Part shown: piece by piece, positions 1-7,695 of the stretch | Position numbering within the stretch: the first letter of the stretch is position 1 | Layout: each line of letters opens with the position of its first letter | Assembly: GCA_002452315.1 (NCBI GenBank) | Contig: DKFH01000152.1 | Location: forward strand, 1-16,173 | Reading direction: 5' to 3' | From: Anaerolineaceae bacterium UBA6801 | GTDB taxonomy: Bacteria > Chloroflexota > Anaerolineae > Anaerolineales > Anaerolineaceae | Length of the DNA: 16,173 bases | Translations under genes and position numbers: made by a program | Notes under the pieces: generated by a model | Database searches by the model: none | What the model was told of the DNA's origin: nothing | What the model saw: only the letters and a program-made list of their open reading frames with translations

Positions 1-603
1 CATGTCTTTTTTATGTTCCATCAACTCGAAACCTTCAGCATAAGCTTGCATCAAGCCATATTCTATGCCGTTATGCACCATTTTAACAAAGTGACCAGCG
101 CCAACCGGTCCGACATGTCCCCAGCCCTGATCTGGCGCAGGAGCAAGTGTTTCGAAAATGGGTGCCAATCTTGACACGACCTCATCTTCTCCACCGACCA
201 TCATGCTGTAGCCTTCTGTTAAACCCCATACCCCACCGCTGGTGCCGACGTCCACATAATGGATGTCCTTCGCTTTCAGTTGAGCTGAACGGCGAATATC
301 ATCTTTATAAAAAGTGTTCCCGCCATCGATGATCGTATCGCCCGGCGAGAGCATCCGACTTAAATCGGAAATCACAGCCTCGGTTGGCTCGCCTGATGGT
401 AACATGACCCATAGCACTCGTGGTAAAGCAAGCGCCTGAACAGCCTCCTCAAGTGTAGCAGCTGGGATCAGCCTGGTTTCCCGTGCCAATTCTTGAGTAA
501 CTTTTATTGATCGGTTCATGCCAATCACACGATGACCGCCTTGAAGTAAACGTCGAGCCATGTTTGCCCCCATTTTTCCCAAACCGATAATTGCCAGTTC
601 CAT
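1..603 (-). CDS. gnd: 6-phosphogluconate dehydrogenase, decarboxylating, short type (3' end outside window)
   Basis: The first 201 residues are present; the rest lies left of the window. The family oxidises 6-phosphogluconate to ribulose 5-phosphate and CO2 in the cytoplasm, the second oxidative step of the pentose phosphate pathway. Seen in the sequence: a Rossmann nucleotide loop GLGKMG (residues 7-12), DGGN (93-96), DVGTSGGVWG (118-127), and the catalytic helix HFVKMVHNGIEYG with Lys174, Asn178 and Glu181. The GTSGGVWG wording and GWGHVGP near residue 150 fit the shorter GntZ/YqeC-like class of about 300 residues, often NAD-linked, rather than the 470-residue Gnd. I infer that class. The ATG at 603 is preceded by GGAGGA eight bases upstream, which fixes the start. 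It is transcribed away from the HAD gene. A transaldolase remnant nearby (3371-3541) suggests that more pentose phosphate genes once sat here. Confidence 0.93.
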   Translation of the reverse strand, partial: MELAIIGLGKMGANMARRLLQGGHRVIGMNRSIKVTQELARETRLIPAATLEEAVQALALPRVLWVMLPSGEPTEAVISDLSRMLSPGDTIIDGGNTFYKDDIRRSAQLKAKDIHYVDVGTSGGVWGLTEGYSMMVGGEDEVVSRLAPIFETLAPAPDQGWGHVGPVGAGHFVKMVHNGIEYGLMQAYAEGFELMEHKKDM

Positions 604-934
604 TTTATTAGTCCTCCAATTTTTCTATGATCGATGTTGATGACGTTTTTGCGACAACATCAACATTAATTCTTAACAATGGATGTAATCGCATAATAAG
701 ACAAGCTTTATCAGGACAATCAACCGCTTGTCCATTTCACAGTTGGAAATTTGTTCTGACTGTGTAACAATAATAAGATGCCGATAAACAGCCATTAATT
801 ACCTTCTTGAAGCCATTTGGTTGGTTTTCTTAGGTGAAAGTAGCGACCGTAACCGTAAGAGAGCGCCAGTGATTGCTGTCTTATTTAATGAGGATCACAA
901 TAATAATGAGTAGAAAACAATAGAAGGAGTGAAT
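604..934. other. Divergent intergenic region between gnd and the HAD gene
   Basis: About 330 AT-rich bases with no credible ORF, and it must hold promoters for both flanking genes. A weak plus-strand candidate is TTGTTC (about 748-753) with TAAGAT 17 bases later, but it lies some 160 bases before the HAD start. No strong consensus promoter is seen for gnd. The clearest structure is the inverted repeat listed separately at 634-666. Confidence 0.5.
634..666. repeat. Inverted repeat in the gnd leader, possible operator
   Basis: ATGTTGATG at 634-642 and its exact reverse complement CATCAACAT at 658-666 are separated by 15 bases. It lies 31-63 bases upstream of the gnd start codon. Two 9-base half sites with centres 24 bases apart could be a regulator operator; as RNA it would form only a modest hairpin. 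Its function is inferred from position alone. Confidence 0.35.
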
Positions 935-1675
935 ATGATCCGTGCTGTGGCCTTTGACCTGGATGGCACTTTAATACAAACTGAACGGCTCAAAGCGCAG
1001 TCTTATGCGCAAGCGGCCGTGCAATTAAAACCTGCCTCACTCAGCGAACAGGTAGTGATCGACGCGTTTAAGGATTTTGTCGGGGGTTCACGTGAGGAAG
1101 TCACCAAAGGTTTGCTGGCCCGCTTTGATCTGGAAGAAGCTGCCCGCAGGCGCATGGATGAATTTAGCGCCAGTGCACCCTGGCAGGTCCTCGCCCGGCT
1201 TCGTTTGCAAATCTATCAGGAAATCATTTCTAACGAAAAGACCTTACAGGATGCTGCCTGGCCGCATAACATGGCCTTATTACATCAAATTCAGGCGGCC
1301 AATTGCACCCTGGGATTAGCGACCATGTCTCACTGCGATCAAGTCGAACGAGCGTTGCATGCTTTGCAGCTTGAAGATGTCTTTAGCTTCATCGCCACCC
1401 GTGAAGACGTGGAAAACCCAAAACCTGATCCTGAAATTTATCTATTGTTGGCAAAAGAATTAGGCGTATCCCCCCATGAGCTCTTGGTGATTGAAGATTC
1501 GGTCTCGGGAGTGCGAGCCGGGCTGGCAGCGGGTGCGACTGTATTGGCTGTGGCAACACCGTTGACCCAAAAGCAACTGCACCAATCCGGATTGCTGGAT
1601 GAGGAATTTATCGTCGACGGCCCCGAAAGTTTGCAAGAAAAGATGGCGAATTTATTCCGTAAATTCAATGAATAA
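935..1675 (+). CDS. HAD-superfamily hydrolase, beta-phosphoglucomutase/phosphatase-like
   Basis: A 246-residue soluble protein of HAD subfamily I with an inserted helical cap. Motif I is DLDGT with nucleophile Asp8 and acid/base Asp10; motif II is the Thr/Ser in GLATMSH; the motif III lysine is in ENPKPDP; motif IV is the acidic pair in VIEDSVSGVRAG. This set and the length match the beta-phosphoglucomutase / YcjU / GS1-like phosphatase group, which acts on sugar phosphates or similar metabolites, but the motifs do not fix the substrate. I choose ATG at 935 because AAGGAG ends five bases before it. A GTG at 929 overlaps that ribosome binding site and is unlikely. The gene diverges from gnd and ends at a strong terminator. 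The neighbours suggest a sugar phosphate substrate (inference). Confidence 0.85.
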   Translation: MIRAVAFDLDGTLIQTERLKAQSYAQAAVQLKPASLSEQVVIDAFKDFVGGSREEVTKGLLARFDLEEAARRRMDEFSASAPWQVLARLRLQIYQEIISNEKTLQDAAWPHNMALLHQIQAANCTLGLATMSHCDQVERALHALQLEDVFSFIATREDVENPKPDPEIYLLLAKELGVSPHELLVIEDSVSGVRAGLAAGATVLAVATPLTQKQLHQSGLLDEEFIVDGPESLQEKMANLFRKFNE

Positions 1676-1697
1676 TTAACTGAGGGATGAGCGACTA

Positions 1698-1724
1698 AAA
1701 CCCCCGCAGATTCTGCGGGGGTTT
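1698..1724. terminator. Bidirectional Rho-independent terminator
   Basis: A perfect 12-base-pair stem (AAACCCCCGCAG at 1698-1709, CTGCGGGGGTTT at 1713-1724) with a three-base loop. T-rich sequence follows on the plus strand and A-rich sequence precedes it. It lies between two convergent genes (HAD ending at 1675, flavoprotein ending at 1755) and can serve both. Confidence 0.9.
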
Positions 1725-1754
1725 CTCGTTCAGGACTGGTGGCTTTTCAAAAGG

Positions 1755-3146
1755 TTAACCAAATCTCTTGGCACGCAAATATTTGGAAGTAACTTTTTTG
1801 GCTATCTCTGAGAAAGTTGGATAAATAAAAATGGTTTCCGCAATCGCTTCAAGAGAGAGCTTTTGTGTTATTGCCAGCGTAAAAAACTGGATCCATTCCC
1901 CGGCATGCGCGCCAATGGCATCTGCGCCCAAGATGACATCGTCTTTATCCATGATGATTTTGATGAACCCGGCGGTGTCAGATTCGGTGGTGAAACGGTT
2001 AACAGTTTCAGTGGGCAGGCGAAAGATATTGATTTGATCATATTGGCGGCGAGCGTCAGCTTCACTGAGGCCCACATGTCCTATCTCGGGCGCCATAAAG
2101 ATTGCCCAGGGCACAACGGAAAGATCACTTTTCACATGGTTTCCAGATAAGATATTATCGATACAGATTTCTGCCTGGTAGGATGCCATATGGGTGAATT
2201 TCGCCGGTGAGGCCACATCGCCGCAGGCGTAAATATTCGGCGTAGATGTTTGCATGTATTCATTCACCTGAATACCCCGCGCAGTGTAATCCACGCCAGC
2301 TTGCTCTAATTGAAGACCCTCAATATTAGGAACACGTCCTAAAGCCGCAAATATAGTTTGGGCTATCATCATTGTCTTCTGACCGTTTTCTTCTAGGGTA
2401 ATTTTAATCTCTCCGTTTGGATCTTGTTGACATAGGACGACCTCAGCGTTGGTGCGAATATTGATGCCCTCATGCTGCAGAATTTCCGTTGCCAGCTGGC
2501 CCACTTCCTCATCAACAGCCTTCAAGATGCGGTCGTTGCGGTCCACGATGGTGACCTGGGAGCCAAAGCGGGCTAATGACTGCCCTAATTCGGCTGAAAT
2601 CACACCGCCGCCTAAAAACACGATTGAACGGGGCAATTCGGTGATATCCCAAAAGTTTTCATTCGTCAGGATGTTCAACAATTCGCTGCCTTCATGCGGC
2701 GCCATGCGTGGTGATGAACCTGTGGCAATGACCGTAAACTCTGCCCAAATCGTTTCTTCCCCTATTTGAATTTCATTCGGGTTCAGAAATTTCGCACCCT
2801 CCTGATTCAGATAAACATCGATCCCTAATTGTTCAAAATGCTCTGGCTTTTCTGTGTTGTAAATGCCCTGGATCACCTGATTGACGTGCTCCATGACCTT
2901 CCGAAATTCCAGTTTGTTAACATCCGTGAACTCTGGCAGACCATGCAAGTCAGCATTTTTAATCGCATGGAAAAGACGAGCGCTGCTAATGAAGGTCTTG
3001 CTAGGAACACAACCCGAGTGGGTGCATTCGCCTCCGATTTTATTTCGTTCAATCATTGCAACTTTTTTACCACGCCGATGGGCAGTTAGTGCAGCCACCA
3101 AACCGCCTGAACCTGCGCCAATCACTGCAAGATCATATTTCTCCAT
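1755..3146 (-). CDS. FAD-dependent pyridine nucleotide-disulfide oxidoreductase, MerA/dihydrolipoyl dehydrogenase-like
   Basis: A 463-residue class I flavoprotein disulfide reductase. It has an N-terminal FAD loop GAGSGG (residues 10-15) and a redox-active pair Cys41-x4-Cys46 in GGECTHSGCVPSK. A second Rossmann loop in FLGGGVISAELG binds NAD(P)H, YACGDV is the second FAD motif, and the dimerisation domain is C-terminal. The family moves electrons between NAD(P)H and a disulfide or related acceptor. In true dihydrolipoyl dehydrogenases a C-terminal His-Glu pair in HPTxxE assists the thiols; here the segment reads YPTFSE, so Tyr442 replaces His while Glu447 stays. No lipoyl-complex genes or mer genes lie nearby, so the substrate is unknown. 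ATG at 3146 is preferred over GTG at 3149 because AAAGGA lies six bases before the ATG. Confidence 0.88.
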   Translation of the reverse strand: MEKYDLAVIGAGSGGLVAALTAHRRGKKVAMIERNKIGGECTHSGCVPSKTFISSARLFHAIKNADLHGLPEFTDVNKLEFRKVMEHVNQVIQGIYNTEKPEHFEQLGIDVYLNQEGAKFLNPNEIQIGEETIWAEFTVIATGSSPRMAPHEGSELLNILTNENFWDITELPRSIVFLGGGVISAELGQSLARFGSQVTIVDRNDRILKAVDEEVGQLATEILQHEGINIRTNAEVVLCQQDPNGEIKITLEENGQKTMMIAQTIFAALGRVPNIEGLQLEQAGVDYTARGIQVNEYMQTSTPNIYACGDVASPAKFTHMASYQAEICIDNILSGNHVKSDLSVVPWAIFMAPEIGHVGLSEADARRQYDQINIFRLPTETVNRFTTESDTAGFIKIIMDKDDVILGADAIGAHAGEWIQFFTLAITQKLSLEAIAETIFIYPTFSEIAKKVTSKYLRAKRFG

Positions 3147-3608
3147 CACTTATCCTTTCACATAAAATTTATTCCGGTTAATTCGTTAATGATGATGACC
3201 GTTATCTTCGCTTACAAAGTTTAAATCATTATGCAATTGTTCATACGCTCAAGCCAATGTGAATAAAAATCCATTAGGACCGCTCACAGGCTCAATCATA
3301 CTACTAGATCACATCTTCAAGCATTTTATAATTCGGATTGCTTTTTAATACTACTCTGGATCAAGGTCGTTTAAGAGTGAGTAAATGCCTCAACACCCTC
3401 TTCCAATAATTGCGCCGTGATGGCATCCAGATCAACACCTACAGCTTTTAATTTGCTCACCTCATCCACTGCTTGAGCTAGTCCCCCTCTTGGTGTGAGA
3501 CAGACATTGCCATGGTGATTGAATGCCGCCAATATCGCTGGCTAAAATACGCGCAGTCATAAATTACACCTCAATGTAATCACTAACATAAAATTATAAG
3601 CCGTTTTT
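3147..3608. other. Gene-poor region containing a transaldolase remnant
   Basis: About 460 bases without an intact gene. The part from 3371 to 3541 is a decayed transaldolase 3' end, listed separately. From 3150 to 3370 the DNA is AT-rich, with no coding signal, strong hairpin or promoter that I can defend, apart from the ribosome binding site of the flavoprotein gene. Confidence 0.6.
3371..3541 (-). pseudogene. tal: Transaldolase C-terminal remnant
   Basis: Reading the minus strand from 3541 gives 56 open codons ending in TAA. They start PAILAAFNHHG, contain VDEVSKLKAVGVDLDA, and end with ITAQLLEEGVEAFTHS. This matches the end of bacterial transaldolase (pattern P-x-x-x-x-AF-x-(D/H)HG, then about 20 residues, then GIDLDAVTxQLxxEGVxxF), recognised by eye. 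The same frame has TAG immediately upstream at 3542-3544 and TGA further up, and nothing before it resembles the barrel or catalytic lysine. About 85% of the gene is therefore gone, as is the usual sequence after the final F. An ATG at 3560 in another frame opens a short, unrelated-looking reading frame over it. Transaldolase would belong with the pentose phosphate gene gnd to the left. Confidence 0.7.
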
Positions 3609-5627
3609 TTAGTGATGCATTTCCATTCGTTGATGTGCGCTTAACCAGGTTTGAACGGTGGCTACGAAGGCTGCATGACTCCAGGTGAGCGGGCTAACCG
3701 ACAAGGGGTCATTGGTATAGGGATGCACCTGTTCTGCTAAAATGCCGCTGGACAGGGCACGCCCTGCGACCCATTCCAGTAATTCGAGTGATTTGCCTAA
3801 CGCCTGGGTGCTTTTCGCTGTGACAGCAAGCCATTCTGCCAGCCACAATGTGGTGATGAACCAGGGGTTTCCCGGCACGTCGTCGATCGATTGGCTGACC
3901 TGGTGGTAATTATCGTTTTCATACCGTGCAACGCCGCCTACTTCCGTTTTTACCCACAATCGATCTTTGATGGCCTGCATGGTAGCGATGATTTTAGGGT
4001 CATCGGGGGCATACATCCCATATTGCCACAGCCCAACCAGCGAAGCATCAATGACTGCGTCAATCTCCCATTCACCATCCGGCGTTCGGTTGATCATCCG
4101 CGCAAAGCGCTGTTCGTCTTCTAGCCATAGATACTGATCCGTGGCTTGTTTGATCTCATCAGCCGCCTGGCGGTACTTTTTCGCACGGTCAAACTCGCCG
4201 AAGGCTTGTGCAAATTTTGCACCCGCATCCAGCCCACCCCAGGTGGCACCGACCGTCCACCCCAATACGCCGTACCGTTCTTCCCACAGGTCATAACTCG
4301 GCAAGGGCAATCCCGTTTCAGGATCTCGGTATTCAGCCAGGAAATCCGCCATGGGGTTGATCAACGCGCGATAAAGCGGTTTGATAAAATACACATCGCC
4401 AAAGCGGGCAAAATGCTGCCACAATGACCACAACACCAAGGCCGTCTCATCCTCCTGGATTGGCAAAGCCTTCTCCCCGTCCCTCCGCCAGGGGTGCCAT
4501 GAGGAGGCTAAAGAGCCATCCGGGTTATATTTATGCAGCAGATACCCCTGTGGTGTCAGTACGCGCTGGCAGAACTGATAAAATGCACGTGGTAAATCAA
4601 TATAACCTGCTCGTGTGAGCGCATTGGCCACCAAAGCACCGTCTCTCGGCCACATGTAACTGTAGGTGTCCCTGACCGCAGTGGAGATATCCGAATCATT
4701 GGCAGCGAGAATAGCGCCCTCATTGTCAATTTGCGTGCGGATCACCAATAAACTGCGCTCGTATTCTTGGCTGACAGATTCGGGTAAGTTGCTCAGGTCG
4801 GGCAAATGGCTGCCTAACCACAGCTTCCAAAAGGCCGCCGTCCGCTCGAGGTAAAATTCAGGCCCGCGCCTTCGTACTGACCTGTTGATGGCAACAACTT
4901 GTTCAAACGTAGGCGCGATAGCCATCCAGTACCAGACCCTGACCGTTTTTTCTGCTGGGATATGCACAGTAAAGCCGATGGTCGAATCCACCGAGCCATG
5001 GGCCACATCATTGCCGGAAAGCACCCCATCTTCAGCATCGCGCCAGGTGCCCTGCAGGTTGTGGATTTCCTTCAACCCACATGCCCATTGATGAACCCCG
5101 ATCACCAGGCCATCATAGAGGCTCTCACCAGCGTCGAAGGGGGACTGGTCGGCTTCAACCGCGCCGTTGATCATAAACCAGTTCTTTCCTTTATAATGAA
5201 ACACTGACCGGCGTTCTGGCTCATAGTAGGCGGTGTCGCCCACCTCGTTTTGATTGATGTGAAAATCGTGATAGAAAAACAGCCTCACCTCACGCTGTTT
5301 TCCGGAGGGGATGCGCACATCAAACCGGCGCAGGAGCAAGTTCTCGTGAAAATCCACCGCTTCTGTTGCCGATAATTCAACATCCAAATCCGGATGCGAA
5401 AGGCGGATATCTGAAACCAAAGTCTGCTCTTTGTATTGAATGGTACGTTCCCAACGGTCGTCATCTAACCAGCGGAAGGCAGAATCAACCCATACCCCCA
5501 TCCTGAAGGGGTGCCCTAAGGCGTGGTTGCTCTGCCCAACATGGGGACAATAAAAATCCCGGATTTGATGCGTTTTGTCTAAAGCGACCAGCATATTTCC
5601 ATTTCCAAGTACTAAATTCCTGGGCAT
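3609..5627 (-). CDS. Glycoside hydrolase family 15 glucoamylase-like enzyme, cytoplasmic
   Basis: A 672-residue protein with the two-part bacterial GH15 layout: an N-terminal beta-sandwich domain (about 1-260) and an alpha/alpha-barrel catalytic domain (about 285-665). Visible motifs are YMWPRDG (324-330), the substrate-site segment SSWHPWRRDGE (375-385), YDLWEERYG (445-453) carrying the likely proton-donor Glu, and AEQVHP (631-636) with the likely base Glu632, followed by PLTWSHA (646-652). The family releases glucose from the non-reducing ends of alpha-glucans; related members hydrolyse trehalose or dextran, and I cannot tell these apart. There is no signal peptide, so it should act on internal glycogen or imported oligosaccharides. 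The start at 5627 has AGGAA upstream. It lies 18 bases after the epimerase gene and is probably co-transcribed with it. Confidence 0.92.
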   Translation of the reverse strand: MPRNLVLGNGNMLVALDKTHQIRDFYCPHVGQSNHALGHPFRMGVWVDSAFRWLDDDRWERTIQYKEQTLVSDIRLSHPDLDVELSATEAVDFHENLLLRRFDVRIPSGKQREVRLFFYHDFHINQNEVGDTAYYEPERRSVFHYKGKNWFMINGAVEADQSPFDAGESLYDGLVIGVHQWACGLKEIHNLQGTWRDAEDGVLSGNDVAHGSVDSTIGFTVHIPAEKTVRVWYWMAIAPTFEQVVAINRSVRRRGPEFYLERTAAFWKLWLGSHLPDLSNLPESVSQEYERSLLVIRTQIDNEGAILAANDSDISTAVRDTYSYMWPRDGALVANALTRAGYIDLPRAFYQFCQRVLTPQGYLLHKYNPDGSLASSWHPWRRDGEKALPIQEDETALVLWSLWQHFARFGDVYFIKPLYRALINPMADFLAEYRDPETGLPLPSYDLWEERYGVLGWTVGATWGGLDAGAKFAQAFGEFDRAKKYRQAADEIKQATDQYLWLEDEQRFARMINRTPDGEWEIDAVIDASLVGLWQYGMYAPDDPKIIATMQAIKDRLWVKTEVGGVARYENDNYHQVSQSIDDVPGNPWFITTLWLAEWLAVTAKSTQALGKSLELLEWVAGRALSSGILAEQVHPYTNDPLSVSPLTWSHAAFVATVQTWLSAHQRMEMHH

Positions 5628-5645
5628 AAGTTTTCCTGTTCTACT

Positions 5646-6362
5646 TTACAATAACTTGATGATCGGTTCTGTACTAAAGGGTGAAATTACACCCAATCCC
5701 AATGAGGGTGATGCATACAATTCTGGCGGTACACTGATGTCCGCCAGGTAAAGATCGCCTACAAAGGGTTGTGCTTCGGTGGTTTTCAAACCTACCTTCG
5801 GCAGCGCAAGGGTAAGCGTGACATCCGCCCGAATACAGATTCGGGAGGGTATCCCCGTGGTGGTATCCAAACCCGAGGGTGTATCCAACGCAATGATAGG
5901 GGTTTGGCTGGCATTTGCCAATAATATCCAATCTGCAACTGGAGGGTGAGGATCGCCCGTTAACCCATAACCAATCATTGCATCAACAATCACATCAGCC
6001 CTGTTGAGTGCGGGGTTTGAGGTTAAAAAACCCATTTTTTGAATGATAGAGAGCTGATGGGCGGGGATATGTTTGATGTGGGTTGTGGAACCCACGACCG
6101 TTACTTCGACGACCGCGCCCCAATTATGCAGATGGCGTGCCGCCACCATGCCGCCCCCACCGTTGTTTCCTGTGCCGCTCAAGACGACAATATGTTTTCC
6201 TGAAATTGACCCACCCAAATAACGCTTAACCATTTCAGCCAGGTTTCGACCAGCATTTTCCATCATCTGGATCAGGTTGATATGCCATTCCTCGATCATT
6301 AGGCGGTCCACCTCAACCATCTGAGCTGTTGTCAGCCAGGGCAGGGTTGATAAATCATTCAT
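5646..6362 (-). CDS. nnrE: NAD(P)H-hydrate epimerase, stand-alone YjeF_N domain
   Basis: A 238-residue protein covering only the YjeF N-terminal domain, without the ADP/ATP-dependent dehydratase domain often fused to it. The family interconverts S- and R-epimers of damaged NAD(P)H hydrate, so that a dehydratase can restore NAD(P)H. Motifs seen: MMENAGR (33-39), GTGNNGGGGMVAARHL (63-78), VDAMIGYGLTG (126-136) and LDTPSGLD (159-166). In most epimerases the second motif is GxGNNGGDG; here Gly70 replaces the Asp, and the bases GGTGGGGGC confirm it. The other catalytic elements look intact, so activity remains likely but is not certain. The ATG at 6362 has AAAGGGA upstream. It is the first gene of a two-gene minus-strand unit with the GH15 gene. 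The partner dehydratase is not in the window. Confidence 0.87.
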   Translation of the reverse strand: MNDLSTLPWLTTAQMVEVDRLMIEEWHINLIQMMENAGRNLAEMVKRYLGGSISGKHIVVLSGTGNNGGGGMVAARHLHNWGAVVEVTVVGSTTHIKHIPAHQLSIIQKMGFLTSNPALNRADVIVDAMIGYGLTGDPHPPVADWILLANASQTPIIALDTPSGLDTTTGIPSRICIRADVTLTLALPKVGLKTTEAQPFVGDLYLADISVPPELYASPSLGLGVISPFSTEPIIKLL

Positions 6363-6437
6363 TAAAATTCCCTTTCATTTCATTACATATATATGAAGAG
6401 TTCTTCTCTAAAACTCTTACCTGATTGGTTTATCAGC

Positions 6438-6443
6438 TATAAT
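6438..6443 (+). promoter_or_regulatory. Possible -10 element just before the sigma start
   Basis: TATAAT at 6438-6443 is a perfect -10 match six bases before the ATG at 6450, so transcription would begin at or next to the start codon and give a leaderless message. There is no good -35 element upstream, which makes this only a candidate. It would fit the absence of a ribosome binding site. Confidence 0.3.
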
Positions 6444-6449
6444 AAATTC

Positions 6450-7085
6450 ATGGCTCGTAACAATGATACCTGGCTGGCAGATTTAAGATCTCAAGGAAAT
6501 CCTCGCGAAATAGCATTAAGTGATTTAAACGAGATCATTTTACGGATGCTATCCTCAGCATTAACACGCTGGCTTTCTCCTGAAAACGAGCATTTTGAAC
6601 CTTTTATCGAAGACGTCGCCCAAGAAACGCTCTTACGGGTTCTTGATCGCTTAGATACTTTTGAAGGCCGCAGTAAATTCACAACGTGGGTATATACCAT
6701 TGCGATCCGAATTGCACTGAGTGAGTTGCGCCTTCGCAAATGGAAAGAGGTTTCGCTTGACCAACTTGAAGAAAGTCAAGAACCAGACCAGGCTCCGTTT
6801 GAGACATTCTCCAATAACGATCCAAATCCCGAAACAGTTATCGAACAGAAACAAACCATGATGAAGATCAAATCGATCATTGATCATGAACTTACCCCAC
6901 GTCAGAGGGCTGTGATGATGGCAGTTAATGTCCAGGGTGTTCCCTTAGATGTAATTGCCCAGCGCCTTGGCAGCAATCGCAATGCAGTTTATAAGATGAT
7001 GCATGATGCACGCGTTAAACTAAAAAGCCGTTTAGAGCTGGAAGGTTACCCGCCAGATGAGCTGCTTAATATGTTTGGTAATTAA
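6450..7085 (+). CDS. ECF-type RNA polymerase sigma factor
   Basis: A sigma-70 family protein with only regions 2 and 4, typical of extracytoplasmic-function sigmas. Region 2 runs through EDVAQETLLRVLDRLDTFEG and the -10-recognition segment RSKFTTWVYTIAIRIALSELR. After a polar linker, region 4 is LTPRQRAVMM... with the helix-turn-helix VIAQRLGSNRNAVYKMMHDA. It should direct RNA polymerase to a small regulon, possibly its own promoter. I choose ATG at 6450 (211 residues, opening MARNNDTWLADLR) because conserved-looking sequence begins there. An in-frame ATG at 6393 would add 19 residues that look non-coding. Neither start has a Shine-Dalgarno sequence. The next gene on the same strand, at 7115, encodes a small zinc-motif protein that is probably its regulator. 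Confidence 0.87.
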   Translation: MARNNDTWLADLRSQGNPREIALSDLNEIILRMLSSALTRWLSPENEHFEPFIEDVAQETLLRVLDRLDTFEGRSKFTTWVYTIAIRIALSELRLRKWKEVSLDQLEESQEPDQAPFETFSNNDPNPETVIEQKQTMMKIKSIIDHELTPRQRAVMMAVNVQGVPLDVIAQRLGSNRNAVYKMMHDARVKLKSRLELEGYPPDELLNMFGN

Positions 7086-7114
7086 TTCGGCAGAATGGTT
7101 GTCATATATTTATA

Positions 7115-7402
7115 ATGAAGAGATTATTTTATTGGATTAGGAAAAAAGCAATCAAGGAATCCAGTTCGCCTGGTCAGTTGACGAGTTTACTCAATATGCT
7201 TGCTAAGACCGACGCGCATGAAATTGCCTGTGATGATGTATTTAAGGTTTTAGCTGAATTTGCAGAAATGAAACAGCGTGGGAAAGATGTGGCTGAAATG
7301 ATGCCGCTGGTTGCCAAGCATTTGGACCTGTGCCCCGATTGCCGTGAAGAATACGAGATATTGATGGATGTATTGAAACTCGAGCAGCAAATCTTGGCAT
7401 AA
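7115..7402 (+). CDS. Small protein with zinc-binding anti-sigma-like motif
   Basis: A 95-residue soluble protein with no membrane segment. Near the C-terminus it has His69-x3-Cys73-x2-Cys76 (HLDLCPDC) followed by REEYEIL, the typical core of zinc-binding anti-sigma (ZAS) domains; Cys39 (in EIACDDV) lies near the place of the usual upstream ligand. ZAS proteins bind and inhibit a partner sigma factor, often releasing it on oxidation. It starts 29 bases after the sigma gene on the same strand, which supports a sigma/anti-sigma pair. The first 30 residues are basic and show no known domain. Like the sigma gene, the ATG lacks a Shine-Dalgarno sequence and is preceded by an AT-rich CATATATTTATA stretch. 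An operon-mate could have been lost to the IS scar immediately downstream. Confidence 0.75.
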   Translation: MKRLFYWIRKKAIKESSSPGQLTSLLNMLAKTDAHEIACDDVFKVLAEFAEMKQRGKDVAEMMPLVAKHLDLCPDCREEYEILMDVLKLEQQILA

Positions 7403-7445
7403 ACACTCATATCCAAGATCTATTAAAGGTGAGGTTGATCAGGAG

Positions 7446-7477
7446 ACTGAGGTGGACTGAGGTGGGGACTGCGGTGG
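7446..7477. repeat. Short direct repeats beside the IS3-like end
   Basis: ACTGAGGTGG occurs in tandem at 7446-7455 and 7456-7465. After GG, a third copy with one change (ACTGCGGTGG) lies at 7468-7477 and runs into the terminal repeat of the IS3 remnant. This may be local slippage at an insertion site; no function is evident. Confidence 0.55.
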
Positions 7478-7695
7478 ACCCCATTTTTTGACACGAAGTG
7501 ACGTCAAAATAAGGTGGAATCCTCCATTTCTATTTGAGATAATTGTACAGGGTTTTCACCAGTAATGTATACTTCAGCTGGTGTTTGATATTGCAGTGAT
7601 TGATGCGGCCTGTGATAGTTATAGAACTCGAAATAGTTCGTCAGGCCAATTCGAGCTTCCCTTGGTGTTTGATAATCGTTTAGGTATACCTCCTC
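7475..7695 (-). mobile_element. IS3-family remnant: end of OrfB plus right terminal repeat
   Basis: The terminal repeat TGGACCCCATTTTTTGACA lies at 7475-7493, with the TG...CA type end usual in IS3-family elements. It follows the stop of an OrfB integrase C-terminus (TPREARIGLTNYFEFYNYHRPHQSLQYQTPAEVY). The DDE catalytic core, OrfA and the other terminal repeat are absent, so this piece cannot move itself. Confidence 0.8.

Noticed and set aside
3504..3560. Short minus-strand frame starting MTARILASDIGG, resembling a glucokinase start
   Set aside because: The likeness to glucokinase is limited to a few residues and the frame ends soon after. The same DNA in the adjacent frame gives the conserved transaldolase end, which explains it better.
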